Source: Telopea speciosissima (taxonomy: Eukaryota > Streptophyta > Magnoliopsida > Proteales > Proteaceae). From it: a DNA stretch of 64,000 bases. Below are positions 35,388 through 46,010 of the stretch, piece after piece (within the stretch, counting starts at the first letter, position 1; every line of letters begins with the position of its first letter). The notes beneath the pieces are model-generated. The model saw only the letters and a program-made list of their open reading frames with translations. It ran no database searches and had not been told where the DNA came from. The stretch covers positions 49,736,010 through 49,800,009 of the forward strand of contig NC_057925.1 in assembly GCF_018873765.1 (NCBI RefSeq), in the 5' to 3' direction. The translations under genes were made by a program, and so were the position numbers.

Positions 35388-36000
35388 TTTTTTTTTTTTT
35401 GTCAAATGGAAAGTTATGCATTAGAAATAAACCCACGATCAAGTTCAAGTACATCCCAAAGAAAGTAGGGGGCATACCCACCCATTTACAAAGAAATTAA
35501 TCATAAAATGAAATTCCAAAAGCAGCTAAGAGATGCGTTGAAGAGTTTGCATATCGCACATGCAAAATAATAACAGAATGAAAGTGTGAAAGAAAGCTTC
35601 AAATGTCTTGCATAAGTGGTAAAATTTCCCATGGTGGATTATAAAGATGTCTGATATATTTAATTAAATCTGCACAATCTGATTCCACCACCAAATCATG
35701 GATCTCCAACTCCAAAGCAAGCAACAGGCTTAGTCTCATGGCTGCACATTCAAAATAAATGGCAGATCTTGGAATTTCTTTGAGAGCAACACCTGCCATG
35801 AAAAAAACCTTTATCATCTCGAATGAGAGCACCATAATCAGAAGCTGTTCCTTTAATGAAAGTACCATCAGAATTTAGCTTGGCATATCCTTGTATAGGA
35901 GGTGTCCAATAAGTAATTCCCTGTGAGGGATTGATCATAGATGGAGGTTTGTCAATGAAGGTGGCTGCCTTGTCCTGCATCATTCTGTTGGCCAAGAATA
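35388..36000 (-). mobile_element. L1-type LINE 3' fragment with RNase H-like domain
   Basis: On the minus strand two adjacent frames read WTPPIQGYAKLNSDGTF, YGALIRDDKGFF and, after a shift, FECAAMRLSLLLALELEI and VESDCADLI, the RNase H (RVT_3) domain found at the end of plant L1 elements. A poly-A tail (poly-T at 35388-35402 on the plus strand) closes the 3' end. AACCTATT on both sides is a likely short target duplication. Confidence 0.8.
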
Positions 36001-36403
36001 AACCTATTACCTGCTGTCATGTGATAGATAACCGGTTGAAAGAAAATAAAAAAATCACGCAGAAGGAACCTCGTGAAAGACAACGAGAGGGAGGGAGGTT
36101 TTTTAGGGTCTTTTTTCTGCCCGGGGTTATGATCTGAGTTGGATCGATCAGTGCTTGGCTCTTTGCTGCGGAACCATTTTCAGCAGTTATGGTGAGGCGC
36201 CATGGCTGGCAACTTCCTGCTCACACTTTCCAAGTTTGTTCTTCTATGAGTTCATTTTCTCATCTTAGTTAAGTGATTATTTGTAAAGCAGCAATGATTC
36301 GTTTATAAAGCTAAGACAGGTGGGAAAACGGCCGGATGCGCTGGCGGTGCTGTTGTTGCAACTAGCGCATCTCCAGCGGCATTTACGCTCCTATTTCGGA
36401 TTC

Positions 36404-36582
36404 AGATCCTTTACTGCCGAGCTGCCCGGCAGGACTGTGCTGCTTAGACATGGTGAGGCACGCAATGATCGCCTTACCCCCACTTGGGCAAGACACTCGA
36501 GCAGAGGTAAGGCGGTCATTACACGTCTCGACATGTCTAGGCAGCACGGTTCTGCCGGATAGCTCGGCAATAGAGAATCCAA
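36404..36582. repeat. Core-sharing hairpin element H4
   Basis: Arms: GGATTCAGATCCTTTACTGC with GCCGAGCTGCCCGGCAG on the left and the inverted CTGCCGGATAGCTCGGCAAT on the right, more than 60 bp in all. The core is GCAATGATCGCCTTACCCCC followed by ACTTGGGCAAG. Located in unit 2 next to block d. Confidence 0.8.
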
Positions 36583-36768
36583 ATTGCTCCCTTTGTCCAC
36601 CCCATCCTCTGCAAATCCTTTCGTATTCTTCCGAACGGGAAGAATCCCCAACCCATGTTTAGTGTTGTTCACACAAATGGTAAATAAGAAAATAATATAC
36701 TTCACCAAATTAGCTGTCATCGCAACAGTCGGTCTTCAATTTCCATTTTCATTTTTATTCAACAGTTA

Positions 36769-36814
36769 AGATTAATCTAGTAGTTTACCAAAGGAAAAAA
36801 AAAGATTAACCTAG
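36769..36814 (+). repeat. Micro-insertion with 12-bp target duplication (block d)
   Basis: AGATTAATCTAG (36769-36780) and AGATTAACCTAG (36803-36814) bracket TAGTTTACCAAAGG plus poly-A. Unit 1 has the same arrangement near 31350-31390, so it predates the duplication. Confidence 0.6.
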
Positions 36815-37376
36815 CATAAATCTATGGCGGACAATTATCCTAGTGTGAATGAATAAAGTTTGCCCCTTTTTCTATTGTCAATCCTTAATTCGTTCGTTGC
36901 ACTAAATAAATAAAAAAAAAATCCTCAGTTTGTTTAATGTTTGAGAGGCAAAAACCAAGAACCCGTTTGGTAACATTTTTGTTTCTTATTTTTTACTTTT
37001 TTTTTGTGCAAAATCTACTGTTTGGATTCACCGATATGTTTTTATATGCCAGTGAAACAAATCGAGTAAAAAAAACATCTAAGCGGGAGCATGGCTTTTT
37101 TGTTTTTTTGGGGGCTAAGTAAGAAACATGGCCATTTCATGTAAGGAGAATGTAAACACATAGTGCTGACCCAACCCTACTGCTCAGAAAACCGTCCATG
37201 CTAGGACAGGGGGGCGAAATGACTCCCATGAAAGATGAAAACGACTACGCATCTGATGCTTGGGACATACATTCTTATTTGTCTCAGCATACATGTAGGG
37301 GCCACGCTCTCCCACAAAAAATACTTCTCCTTTAATAAATTATTAATTGTCCATACTGTTTTTCCAACGAGAATGA

Positions 37377-37433
37377 CCTAGGGTTAGCTTGCCGATATCA
37401 GTTTCAAAGAGATATAGGCAAGCTAACCCTAGG
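37377..37433. repeat. Near-perfect 23-bp-arm hairpin
   Basis: CCTAGGGTTAGCTTGCC at 37377 pairs with GGCAAGCTAACCCTAGG ending at 37433, extended inward by GATATC/GATATAG; the loop is only about 11 bases. It starts a stretch of about 850 bp (to about 38195) that interrupts the unit 2 sequence between two ATTAATTA-type motifs, so it may belong to an inserted element whose other end I could not define. The stretch also holds G-rich low-complexity DNA (37970-38080). Confidence 0.55.
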
Positions 37434-39180
37434 AAATTAATCATTTCTCAAGAGAAATCCATGATTCCCTTGTCCCCTGGAGATCCCATTGGGCCCTGAA
37501 GCTGGTTCCTGCTGAGAAATTCCTCTGCCGCCCTCTCTTCCGTTATCTCCTTCCACTACAGCCTGCGCACCCCAGCCTCGAACACCCAGCCACACATATT
37601 GTCCTGGTCTATTTCTCTGTTTGCTACTGCTGCCTTCACCAACACGCACTTGCAGTGGCCAACACCATGCTCGTATCCGAGATCGTCCCCCACCTTTCCT
37701 CAACAAGCAGAACCAGTGGATTGACAGGGACTAAAGGCTAAAAAACAAAAACAAAAAAAAGGGGGGAGATGGTGAGGATGGTGGCAGACGAAAGGTTCTA
37801 TAAGGGGATGGTAGCAAATCAAGATGTAGCGGTGGGGTAGCTTGGGTTGGGATGTAATGGTGGGGAACAGTGAGGGTGGGTTACAAGGGTCGCTAAGGGG
37901 AAGGGTTTGCAGTGATTTTGCGATGAGGCTTGCAGCGACAATGGAAGTAACGTGGGTGGGGCGGGGGTTGGGGAAGGAACAGAGGGTTGGGGGGGGGGGG
38001 GGGTGTGGTAGCGGTGGTGACGGTTGTAGCAGTGGTGGTGGTGGTTATAACGGCGGTAACGGTTGTAGTGGTGGTAGTGATTAAGGGTATAATTGGAAAA
38101 ACAAAAATAGATACCCTACTTACAATTTCTCAAATGTTAGGTATCAAGGTATAATTTTTTCAAACGTTGGATACCCTAGGTGTCATTTACCTAATAATTA
38201 ATTATACCCTCTTAATTATACCCTAACGAGGATATAATTATACATTACATTCTTCAATTTCAAATCCATTAGCATTTAATGCCTAAAGTTTACGGCTTAG
38301 ATTTAAATAGCTTTAGGTTACGTGGAGTTTTCAAGAGGTGTGTGTGAAATTGTCAAAACCTTAGGTGTGCATGAGGAATATTAGGTCCATTTTAGATTTT
38401 AGGGGTATTAAACCTTTTATTTTTCCATCTTTGTGGAAAAACTAAATTAAAAAGGAGCAGTAGTTGCAATGACAATAAGCAAGTGAGTCTGCAGAAAAAC
38501 TCTGCTCTTCAATATACGTATATCGATCTCCTTGGATCACTTCGATTTCTATGGAATACAAAGTTAGTTCTTCTTCTTCTTGAACCGAAACCATATTCAA
38601 ATTTCTTTAGGAGTTTGCGCTTGTTTACCTCATATTCCAATAGGTCCAATCCAGTCCTATCTTGCCTTGAAGAGTTCAAAATAAGGTTATCAAAGTAAAT
38701 CAAGGCCAACCCGAGCCTAATCAACCAAGGTCAATCAAGGTCGAGTTAGGCTGAGCCCGATAAGGTTAGGCTTGGATTGAGATATTCCAACCTGACCTTG
38801 GGTTGGGCTGGGTGTGGACTGAGTTAAGGGGATCTAACTTCTAAGGTTGGGCTGTGGTTTAGAAAACCCAGTCTGAGTCGGTTCAATTGCACCCCTAGTG
38901 GAAATTCAAGCTCTTCAGAGAAGAGAAAAGAAAAACATCAAGGCAGGTGGCAATATTTGGGCGTCTATGGTGAGTAATTATTCTCCATGTATGTGGAGAG
39001 GATCAGAATCTGGTGTTGGTGGTAGACTGGTAGTCAAGATTAGGGAGGGACAAGCTGTCACTTTAATTGTTGGACTCGGTCTTCACCTTCACCCACTATT
39101 TTTGGTAGTTGGATGGGCCTGTCAAGAGCATTTTGGACTTCTGTACAACCTGAGAGAAACATATAGGGAAATAAGAATAA

Positions 39181-39995
39181 GGGAAAATTTCTTAGATCCA
39201 CTAGATAACAAAGGAATTTACAAGATAGGTAGATTTCAAATTTGTTTTACATCCACTATTTTCTATTTTAAAAAGATTTACTTAATCGTCAAAGTTGGTT
39301 AGTACTCATGCCATGCAAGAATAAAATAAAAACAAACTTTCAAAATTGCCCCACCCTCATTTACTTGTTTTAAAAATTATAAATCAGATGAGAGTGCACC
39401 TTAATTGTAGGAGTAAAAAAAAAATCCTATTATTCCCTCCCTAATATAGAAACATATTTAAAAAAAATAAAAATGAGAATGGTTCATCCACCATCCTAGG
39501 GTTCACAAACCTCTCCTAGGATTTTCGTATGTTCCAAAATACCATCCCTGATACCTATTTCCGCCCTCTCCCGCCCCGCAGTGAGATCCCATTCAAAGTG
39601 CGTAGAAGGAAACTTGATCAAAAATACAAAAAAAAAACATGAATGAGAGAAACAATAAAAAATAAAAATAAAAACGGCCACTTTCTTTCTATATTCCATG
39701 GTTTAAAATAGATTTTAGGGGTAATTTTGGAAATTTACTTTCATTTTATTCTTTTCTTCTTCTTCTTTTTCTTTTTTGGATAGGTAGACCTCAAACAGAG
39801 TTGAACTCATGACCTCTTCTTTGTAGCGTGTTGGTCCTTGCCAACTGAGCAATTTCTTGTGTTGCATTAATACTAACCAACTTTGGGTATTGAGTAAATC
39901 CTTTCAAAATGGGTAAGTAATGGATGTAAAACAAATTTGAAACCTACTTATCGAGTAATTTCCATTTTTATCTAGTAGATCTAAGAAATTGTCCC
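39181..39995. mobile_element. MULE with long inverted ends and 9-bp target duplication
   Basis: Left end GGGAAAATTTCTTAGATCC and right end AGATCTAAGAAATTGTCCC are inverted, and pairing continues (AAATTTGTTTTACATCCA against TGGATGTAAAACAAATTTG). Target duplication TAAGAATAA (39172-39180) and TAAAAATAA (39996-40004). Unit 1 keeps the uninterrupted site near 26165, so the insertion followed the duplication. Confidence 0.85.
39735..39875 (-). mobile_element. tRNA-like SINE remnant inside the MULE
   Basis: On the minus strand TTGCTCAGTTGGCAAGG resembles a pol III A box and GAGGTCATGAGTTCAACTC a B box at tRNA-like spacing, followed by an A/G-rich tail (AAAAAAGAAAAAGAAG). It does not close into a full tRNA cloverleaf by eye, so a tRNA-derived SINE is more likely than a tRNA gene. 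Confidence 0.45.
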
Positions 39996-40069
39996 TAAAA
40001 ATAACAATCCTATACGTCTTCCTACCAAACTTGGGAAAATCCTAACCATATGATAGGAATCTTTATCGT

Positions 40070-40235
40070 CTCAAGTACGGTGCACTACCTAGTGCACCTA
40101 CGTGATGCATCGGGCAGTGCACAACACTTGAGAGGATAAAAATCCATCACTCTCCTTATGTGGTGCACCATCCGATGCGCCATGTAGGTGTACTAGGCAA
40201 TGCACTGCATTTGACAAGGTAAAAATCCATGTGAT
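40070..40235. repeat. GTGCAC hairpin pair, unit 3
   Basis: The unit 3 counterpart of the hairpin at 26244, followed by a second diverged version (GGTGCACCATCC with its partner GGCAATGCACTGC). AAAAATCCAT follows both, suggesting a local duplication of the hairpin. Confidence 0.5.
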
Positions 40236-40586
40236 AGACAATTATACGTCCAACTATATTATTATAGGACAAAAGTTTCCTCCACCGCCTGATAAACGTT
40301 CAACTACCATCTTAGGGTTCACAAACCCCTATGGATTTTAGTGTTGTTCCCCAAAATACATTCTTGATACTCTGCACGCATTTGAACCCATTGTGGTGAA
40401 TCGATCCCCATGACCGAAGGAAAACTCAGTCCATTATTATATATGAATCATATGATGATGTCAACTTTGAATCTTAAAGGAAAAAGTAAGCTATTTGTTG
40501 TTGGTGGTCCACTTGGGTGTCTAAGATGAATTACCAATAGACCGTTAATTAGATTAGTTCACGGTATTACTAGATCATAACATTGG

Positions 40587-40617
<31 letters not shown>

Positions 40618-40831
40618 ATTGAATATTCGTTCCATATCCATAAAGTAAGGGATTGAGTGTCGCTCTACCAACAGTGAATGGAATCGAAGGGTGGGAATGA
40701 ATATCGGGACGGTATTTTGGAACATACAAAATCCTTGGTTGTGTTTGTCACTTCTAAGATGGTGGGTGAATTGTCCCCTATGGGTGAAGGAAAACTTTGT
40801 GTTTATTTCATTTTTTTTTTGAAAAATCTAA

Positions 40832-40878
40832 AAATAAGACAGATTTTTTTTTTTTTGGTACGACAAATAAGACAGATT
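40832..40878 (-). repeat. Micro-insertion (poly-T, GGTACGAC) with 14-bp target duplication
   Basis: AAATAAGACAGATT at 40832-40845 and again, identical, at 40865-40878 brackets 19 bases of poly-T plus GGTACGAC. Read on the minus strand this is GTCGTACC plus poly-A. Confidence 0.8.
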
Positions 40879-41032
40879 GACGGTTGGAGAATTATTTCAG
40901 AGACTCAGAGAAAAGGAAAGAGGACCCCCATTACTTATTTAAGATTCAGGAATGGGGTTCCTAAAGTCCCAACAAACTGATAACCAATCTGATCAAACAC
41001 ACGATCCATCCTTTTATTTTTCTAAAATTTAA

Positions 41033-41086
41033 TTATTCTCTCTTTTCTTCTGCCCAAAAAAAGAAAAAATTTATTCTCTCTCTTCT
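41033..41086 (+). repeat. Micro-insertion (GCCC plus A-rich tail) with about 16-bp target duplication
   Basis: TTATTCTCTCTTTTCT and TTATTCTCTCTCTTCT bracket TCTGCCCAAAAAAAG and more A. The target is low-complexity, so this example is weaker. Confidence 0.5.
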
Positions 41087-41484
41087 ATTATTAAATTAAT
41101 TTCCTCGCCATTTCACTCTTTCTGTCCTTTTTCAGTGGTTTATTATATAAACTTCTCGTCTTCTCAGCTCCCCATTCAATGGTTTACACTTAATTAGTTG
41201 TCTCTACCAAGGAGAGGGACCCACCCAGCTCCCAAAAAATCCCAAACTCCATTAATCCTACGCGGTTTGCGGAGCCTGTTTACTATGAAAAGTACTACAA
41301 GTTTAATAATAATAAGAAGGGAAAAAAATTCTCTGTCCGGCCACACTCCCGTGAGTCTATCTCTCTCCTCTCCATGTGAAAAGATACCTCTGTCCCCTTA
41401 TTTTAAGAAGGAGAGAGATAGACACAAGGGAGTGTTGGCGTAGACCACACTCCTGTGTAGAAAAATAGTTCCCTAATAAGAAAG

Positions 41485-41625
41485 GGTGTTGTTCTGTATG
41501 CTGTAAGTTGTACCCAGGCAAATGGGGTGAGTGCAATGACCACCATATCCCTTTGAGTTACAGATCCATGTGCTTGGGCGCAGCTTACGTTGCGGCATAC
41601 AGAACATTCTCCCAAATAAAAATAA
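41485..41625. repeat. Core-sharing hairpin element H2
   Basis: Unit 3 counterpart of H1. Arms TTCTGTATGCTGTAAG and the inverted CTTACGTTGCGGCATACAGAA; core GCAATGACCACCATATCCC followed by GCTTGGGCGC. Arms have diverged from H1 more than the core. Confidence 0.7.
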
Positions 41626-42043
41626 GAAGAAAAACAACAACAACAAACCGTTCCATAAAACAAAAATTAAAATAAAAAGACCTAACCGTTGACGAGGTGT
41701 CTTGGGTGGTTTAAGGAAAACTCAATAGGTCCATCCATTTTTACGTGGCCTCCAAAGTCGGTCTTTTAATTTAATTTCGTCCCCCTTCTTCACTCCTTAG
41801 TCTCAAAGACTATTCTTCATCACTTGTTCAGACCTCTTTTCCATGTAATTTCACTCTTCTCTGTCTTCGTTTGATCACTCTTTTAGTATTTAAGGAAGGA
41901 GAGAACCTTAGCCCTTTCTATCCTCTCTCTCTCTCTCCCTCTCTCTCTCTCTCTCTGTCTCTCTCTTAGTTTCAGTGTTTCAGATAGAAGAATCATATAA
42001 TCCTCATTTCCAGATCATCAAAGGGCTAGCTTGAAGAATTAAT

Positions 42044-42791
42044 ATGAAGGTATACCCACCAATTCCTAGTGCCCTCTTCAAGTTTTAGACATTATTTATC
42101 AACTGCAGAAATAATAGTAATGATTGGTGTAATGTAAAAGCAGCAGAAATTAGTAATGAAGGTGGGGATATGCTGCCAGAAGTGCAGGACCAAAACCCTT
42201 AAGATTGCTGCTTCCTCAGTTGGTAAGTTATGTGTAGTTAGTAATGAGTTCGGTTCCGCTGCACGTATCAACAAGTGAATATACATGTGAAAGCCAACCA
42301 TCTATCCTATTTTTGCCATTTATAAGAGGAGGAGAGATTTTTATGGAAACAAAATTAAAATATGATTGGCTCTCACATATACGGTCACCTATTGATACGT
42401 GACTACGTGCAGATGATCCATTCTCATTACTACTTAGTATAGTAAAGTTATTTTATTTAATGTTTTTGATTGAAATTTAGTAGTAGTGGTAGTAGTACTG
42501 ATCAAAGGATGAAATTAATAATTGATATATGAAGGGGTGGAGGAAGTGAAGTTAGAAGGAGAAGAGAAAGACAAACTGGTGGTGATTGGAGAAAGTGTTG
42601 ACACCATTCGTCTGACCAAGTGTTTGAGGAAAAAGGTTGGGCACACACAAATCTTAACCCTCCACGAAGTTAAAAAGTCAGATGATGAGAAGAAGGAGAA
42701 GGAGACTATTCAATATTATCATCATCCGCAATTCGTAGGATACGATATGATTTACGAACCACCAACGCCATGTTCTTGCTCTGTCATGTGA
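42044..42791 (+). CDS. HIPP-like: Heavy metal-associated isoprenylated plant protein (HIPP), copy 2
   Basis: Exons 42044-42049, 42141-42222 and 42535-42791 repeat the structure of copy 1 exactly, again with a two-codon first exon; 114 residues. It starts MKQQKLVMKVGICCQKC: the CxxC pair (C14, C17) is kept and an extra Cys precedes it. The HMA core is conserved (TLKIAASSVGVEEVKLEG, DKLVVIGESVDTIRLTKCL). The Lys/Glu linker is 9 residues shorter than in copy 1. The C-terminus CSCSVM keeps the CaaX box CSVM. The length change is a multiple of three and the differences are mostly substitutions, which suggests that both copies are maintained. Promoter and CT-rich leader are shared with copy 1. Confidence 0.92.
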
Positions 42792-43002
42792 ATGTGAAGG
42801 ATACTAGTTAATAATTCAACCGTAAAAACATGGGCAGTGGCATCTTTTTATCCTTGTAAATATTGTACAGACAGCTAATTAAGTGTGATGTACTGGGTAG
42901 TGCACCCTTGGAATAGGGCAAGGCATTGCAGTGGATTTTTTTTTTTTAATTTAGTTTTGGCTATTACAGATTGGTACGTACGTAACTACGGATTTTTCTC
43001 CT

Positions 43003-43176
43003 CTCAGGTTCCCTGACCGGTCAGGTTCGCAGGTTCCTCTCATAGGGGGGTGGAAATGACGACCTCACCCCACCCGAGCAATGTGTTTGGGCAGGGGGTG
43101 AGGTCATTATTTCCACCCCCTATTAGAGGAACTTGCAAACCTGACCGGACAGCGAACCTGAGAAGAGAACGATCCT
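43003..43176. repeat. Core-sharing hairpin element H5
   Basis: Arms: CTCAGGTTCCCTGACCGG and the inverted CCGGACAGCGAACCTGAG, with CCTCTCATAGGGGGGTGGAA pairing with TTCCACCCCCTATTAGAGG. Core: AATGACGACCTCACCCCACC followed by GTTTGGGCAGG. Not found downstream of HIPP copy 1, so it arrived after the duplication. Confidence 0.8.
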
Positions 43177-44300
43177 ACGTACTACGCAGTTGAGTCTTTA
43201 ATTTCACTTGTACCCTTATTATAGTAATTAATGATTGGAGGATGGAGTTATGATTAAAATCAAAGACTTTTCCTGGTTTTCATCTCCCGGGTTGCATTGT
43301 TCTTCTGGTCAAGGATTTCTTGATCCGTGGATCCATGGAAAAAAGAACAGAGTTATTAAAATAATGAAGAGTGATGATGGGAAACCTCTTTAGTGGTTTT
43401 GGCCTTTGGGGCCATGGTTTGTTAATCCATATTTCATTAAAAAGTTTGATTGAAATTTCTTGAAGCTTCTATTATTATATATGTTATGAATTCATTGTTC
43501 ATCAAGTTATTTTGTTTACAAGTGTATAGTGGTTCATCAACGGGAAAAAAAAAATAGAATCTCCCCCCCCCCCCCCTTCATCCTCACCCTCATCCCAAAA
43601 AAAGGGTTGGAGTTCATTTATGAGGATCAATGTGATTGATTAAAGAAATACGTACGTATTCATCTTGTATTACAAGTTCTATCCATTTTATACACCATTT
43701 AATTTAGCAATAATTGATAATCAAATATGCAAAGACTCACAATTGTTAGCCATCAACAAGTTGCTGAGGGACATCATAGGGTTTCATTTTCCATCAACAA
43801 ACTATCGAATACGAGGACTTAAGGATTTTTTCCATTTTACTCGATCAATGAGAATAGTTTAATGGGTTTTTTTTTTTGTAAAATTTGTTGGGACTCGGAT
43901 GAAAAGATCGAATCTCATTTGCCTCGGATGACTTCCTTGTATACTTGACTCTTGACCATTTAGCGACATAAATATGTGATATGTGGCTAAAAATATATTT
44001 TTTCGTCGCAAAAGTTTCACTCCTTGAAGAATGACTATGCATACTGACAATGACTTCACCACGAAAAGCTAAACAATGATTTAACATTTTGACAATGACT
44101 TCGGAAAAGCCCAAAATGGATTGATGAAAGAGAAGATTGAGTACAAGATCGACTTGGTCCAAAACCACTTTGGCCCTCAGGGACGGGGACGGGTATGGTA
44201 ACACATTTTCTCTCTATTTCTCTCCTCTTCATGTGAAATGATATCATTACTTTCTTTCTTGTATATGGAACCATTCTAGCACACCTCATTGTTATACTCC

Positions 44301-44612
44301 TAGGGTTTCAAGAATTGGGAATTGGATCAGTGAATCGGTGGAATCGGTTGACAACGGTCCCAATTTTTACTGTTCCTAATCATTGCTGCATGAATTGAAA
44401 TTGGATTGGATCCTAATCGGACAATTCCTAGTCATTTTCTTTATAATCCACCTTGAATCAGACCGAATCATGAGCCGATCCCGATTCCTAATTCGATTCT
44501 ATTTTCATCACAAACTAGCTTAGAAACAATTGGATCGAACCGATTTGAATCCAATTCGAATCAAGAATCAACTGTAAACGATTCCATCATAATTATGATT
44601 TTGTAAACCCGA
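44301..44612. mobile_element. hAT-type MITE, unit 3 copy
   Basis: The same insertion as at 28955: starts TAGGGTTTCAAGAATTGGGA and ends TTTGTAAACCCGA, with TATACTCC and TGCACCCC as diverged flanks. Confidence 0.7.
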
Positions 44613-44651
44613 TGCACCCCTCTATATCGTTTTTTTTGGGGGGGGGGTTAA

Positions 44652-44698
44652 AAGTTATAATCATTTTTTTATTTTGGTTAACAAGAAGTTATAATCAT
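44652..44698 (-). repeat. Poly-A micro-insertion with 13-bp target duplication, unit 3 copy
   Basis: AAGTTATAATCAT occurs at 44652-44664 and 44686-44698, identical, around a poly-T run plus GGTTAACAAG. Also present in unit 1. Confidence 0.75.
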
Positions 44699-45054
44699 GT
44701 ATTAATAGAGAGGGTTAAAGAACCCAAACACACTATCCAGGTGGGGTCCACCTCCCTTTATTAGAGGGAATTGAGGAAATTGATGGACAAAAAAATTGAG
44801 GTGACAATTTTCCAAAGTAGAATCGTAATACATCAACATGAAGGAGCTTACAATCCCAAATGACAAAAAAATTGTTTCGGGAACCAAAACAGGGAAAGGC
44901 CTCTATACCGTTTGCTCATATTCAGGAATAGGCACGCTATTTCCAAAGTCCCACCAAAACTTAAAAAATATCTGATCTTCCAAAAAATTTGCCACGGTGT
45001 TGCAACTTTATTGACACAAGAATTGTTTTGAACCGTTGATCTTACATCAGATTT

Positions 45055-45385
45055 ATTCACATAATAATTATTTTTAAATTAACAACCAAATCTTTAGTAA
45101 AATAGTATATCAGACAAGTGGTACCAATCAAGATGAAAGACTAAAAAAATAAAGGGTTTGACCTTAGCTTTCATGACCTTAAGTCTTAAGAATTATATAA
45201 TATACAGGATTAGGATGTGAATTTGTTCCAGTTCCACCAGTTCCAATAGTTCCTAATTGGTAGATCTGGAACTAGACCAATAACTTATCAGTAGATCCAG
45301 AACTGGACCAATAAGCTATTGGGTGGGCCGATTTTGGTTCCTACCAGATCGGTTCTCGGTTTTGGTACAAAATTGATACCCTTAG
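45055..45385 (+). repeat. Dispersed repeat, copy 1 of a pair
   Basis: This stretch matches 57727-58000 through TTTAAATTAACAA, ATGAAAGACTA, AATAAAGGGTT and TTTGTTCCAGTTCCACC, and both end in ATTGAYACCCTTAG. The inner part may be a decayed hAT element of the TGTCAA/TTGACA type, but the homology extends about 130 bp further left, so the repeat unit is larger. Confidence 0.65.
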
Positions 45386-45589
45386 TTTTAGGGGCCATTG
45401 GAATGTGCCAAATCTTCAACCACACTGGATTTGGAAGGGAATGCTGAGATCCTGAATTGCGAACCCGTATGTTGAGGGTGTTGAGAATAAACCATTTGAG
45501 GTGTGAAGCCATACGTATCTATCCTCCTTGTTAATTAATAGTAAAGGATTAATATTAATAATACATATATAAGGTTATATCAGGTGGCC

Positions 45590-46010
45590 ACCAGTGAAAG
45601 ATATCCTCTACCTTCCAAGAATGGGTGCATCGGTTATCAATTAGCAGTTCTACGGTTCTACCCACTAAGGGGCTTCCCTAGGTAAGGGAAAGGGAGCAGA
45701 TACTGAAGGGACCTGTATGTGGGATCCAATAGTCAATCCATGGGGTAATGTTTCGCCCATTGCCTACTTGGAAGAAATTAAATCCTTTCCTCAAGAGAGA
45801 TTGAGCTTCAATAACAGACTTCCAACCCCAGGATGAGTTTGACCGAGCCAATGCATGCAGGAAATCAGTATTAGGAAAGTAATTTGTTTTCCTTAGGATC
45901 CCCCCATAATGTGGTTTCAGGGTGTAACAATTCCCAAGCTTTCTTCGCTAGCAGAGCTTTGTTCATATTGGCTCTAAAATGTTATTGGTGTCCTTATCAC
46001 TCTCTGATCT
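45590..46010 (-). mobile_element. L1-type LINE fragment (region after the reverse transcriptase)
   Basis: The minus strand translates to KKAWELLHPETTLWG, NTDFLHALARSNSSWGWKSV, LLRKGFNFFQVGNGRNITPW and IDYWIP, a signature of plant L1 ORF2 between the reverse transcriptase and the zinc finger. At least one frame change and one stop are present. No ends defined. Confidence 0.8.

Larger units (their letters stand above)
32585..37345 (+). repeat. Tandem unit 2 of the HIPP locus (blocks c-d only)
   Basis: Block c (32585-33400, then 34784-35345) and block d (36657-37345) match unit 1. Blocks a and b, including the HIPP gene, are absent, so either they were deleted or the unit arose by an unequal exchange between c and d. 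Two LINE fragments, two micro-insertions and hairpin H4 were added here. Confidence 0.8.
38425..45060 (+). repeat. Tandem unit 3 of the HIPP locus (blocks a-b-c)
   Basis: Block a (38425-39180 and 40005-40140), block b with HIPP copy 2 (41640-42800) and block c (43430-45060) align with unit 1. Block d is not present. Unit 3 alone carries the MULE at 39181-39995 and hairpin H5. Confidence 0.85.

Noticed and set aside
39780-39870. Candidate tRNA gene on the minus strand
   Set aside because: A- and B-box-like texts are present, but no clean acceptor stem or anticodon arm; an A-rich tail makes a SINE more likely.
43553-43577. Poly-C tract as a functional element
   Set aside because: Homopolymer runs (also at 7201, 9932, 55583) are common here and probably partly sequencing or assembly noise.
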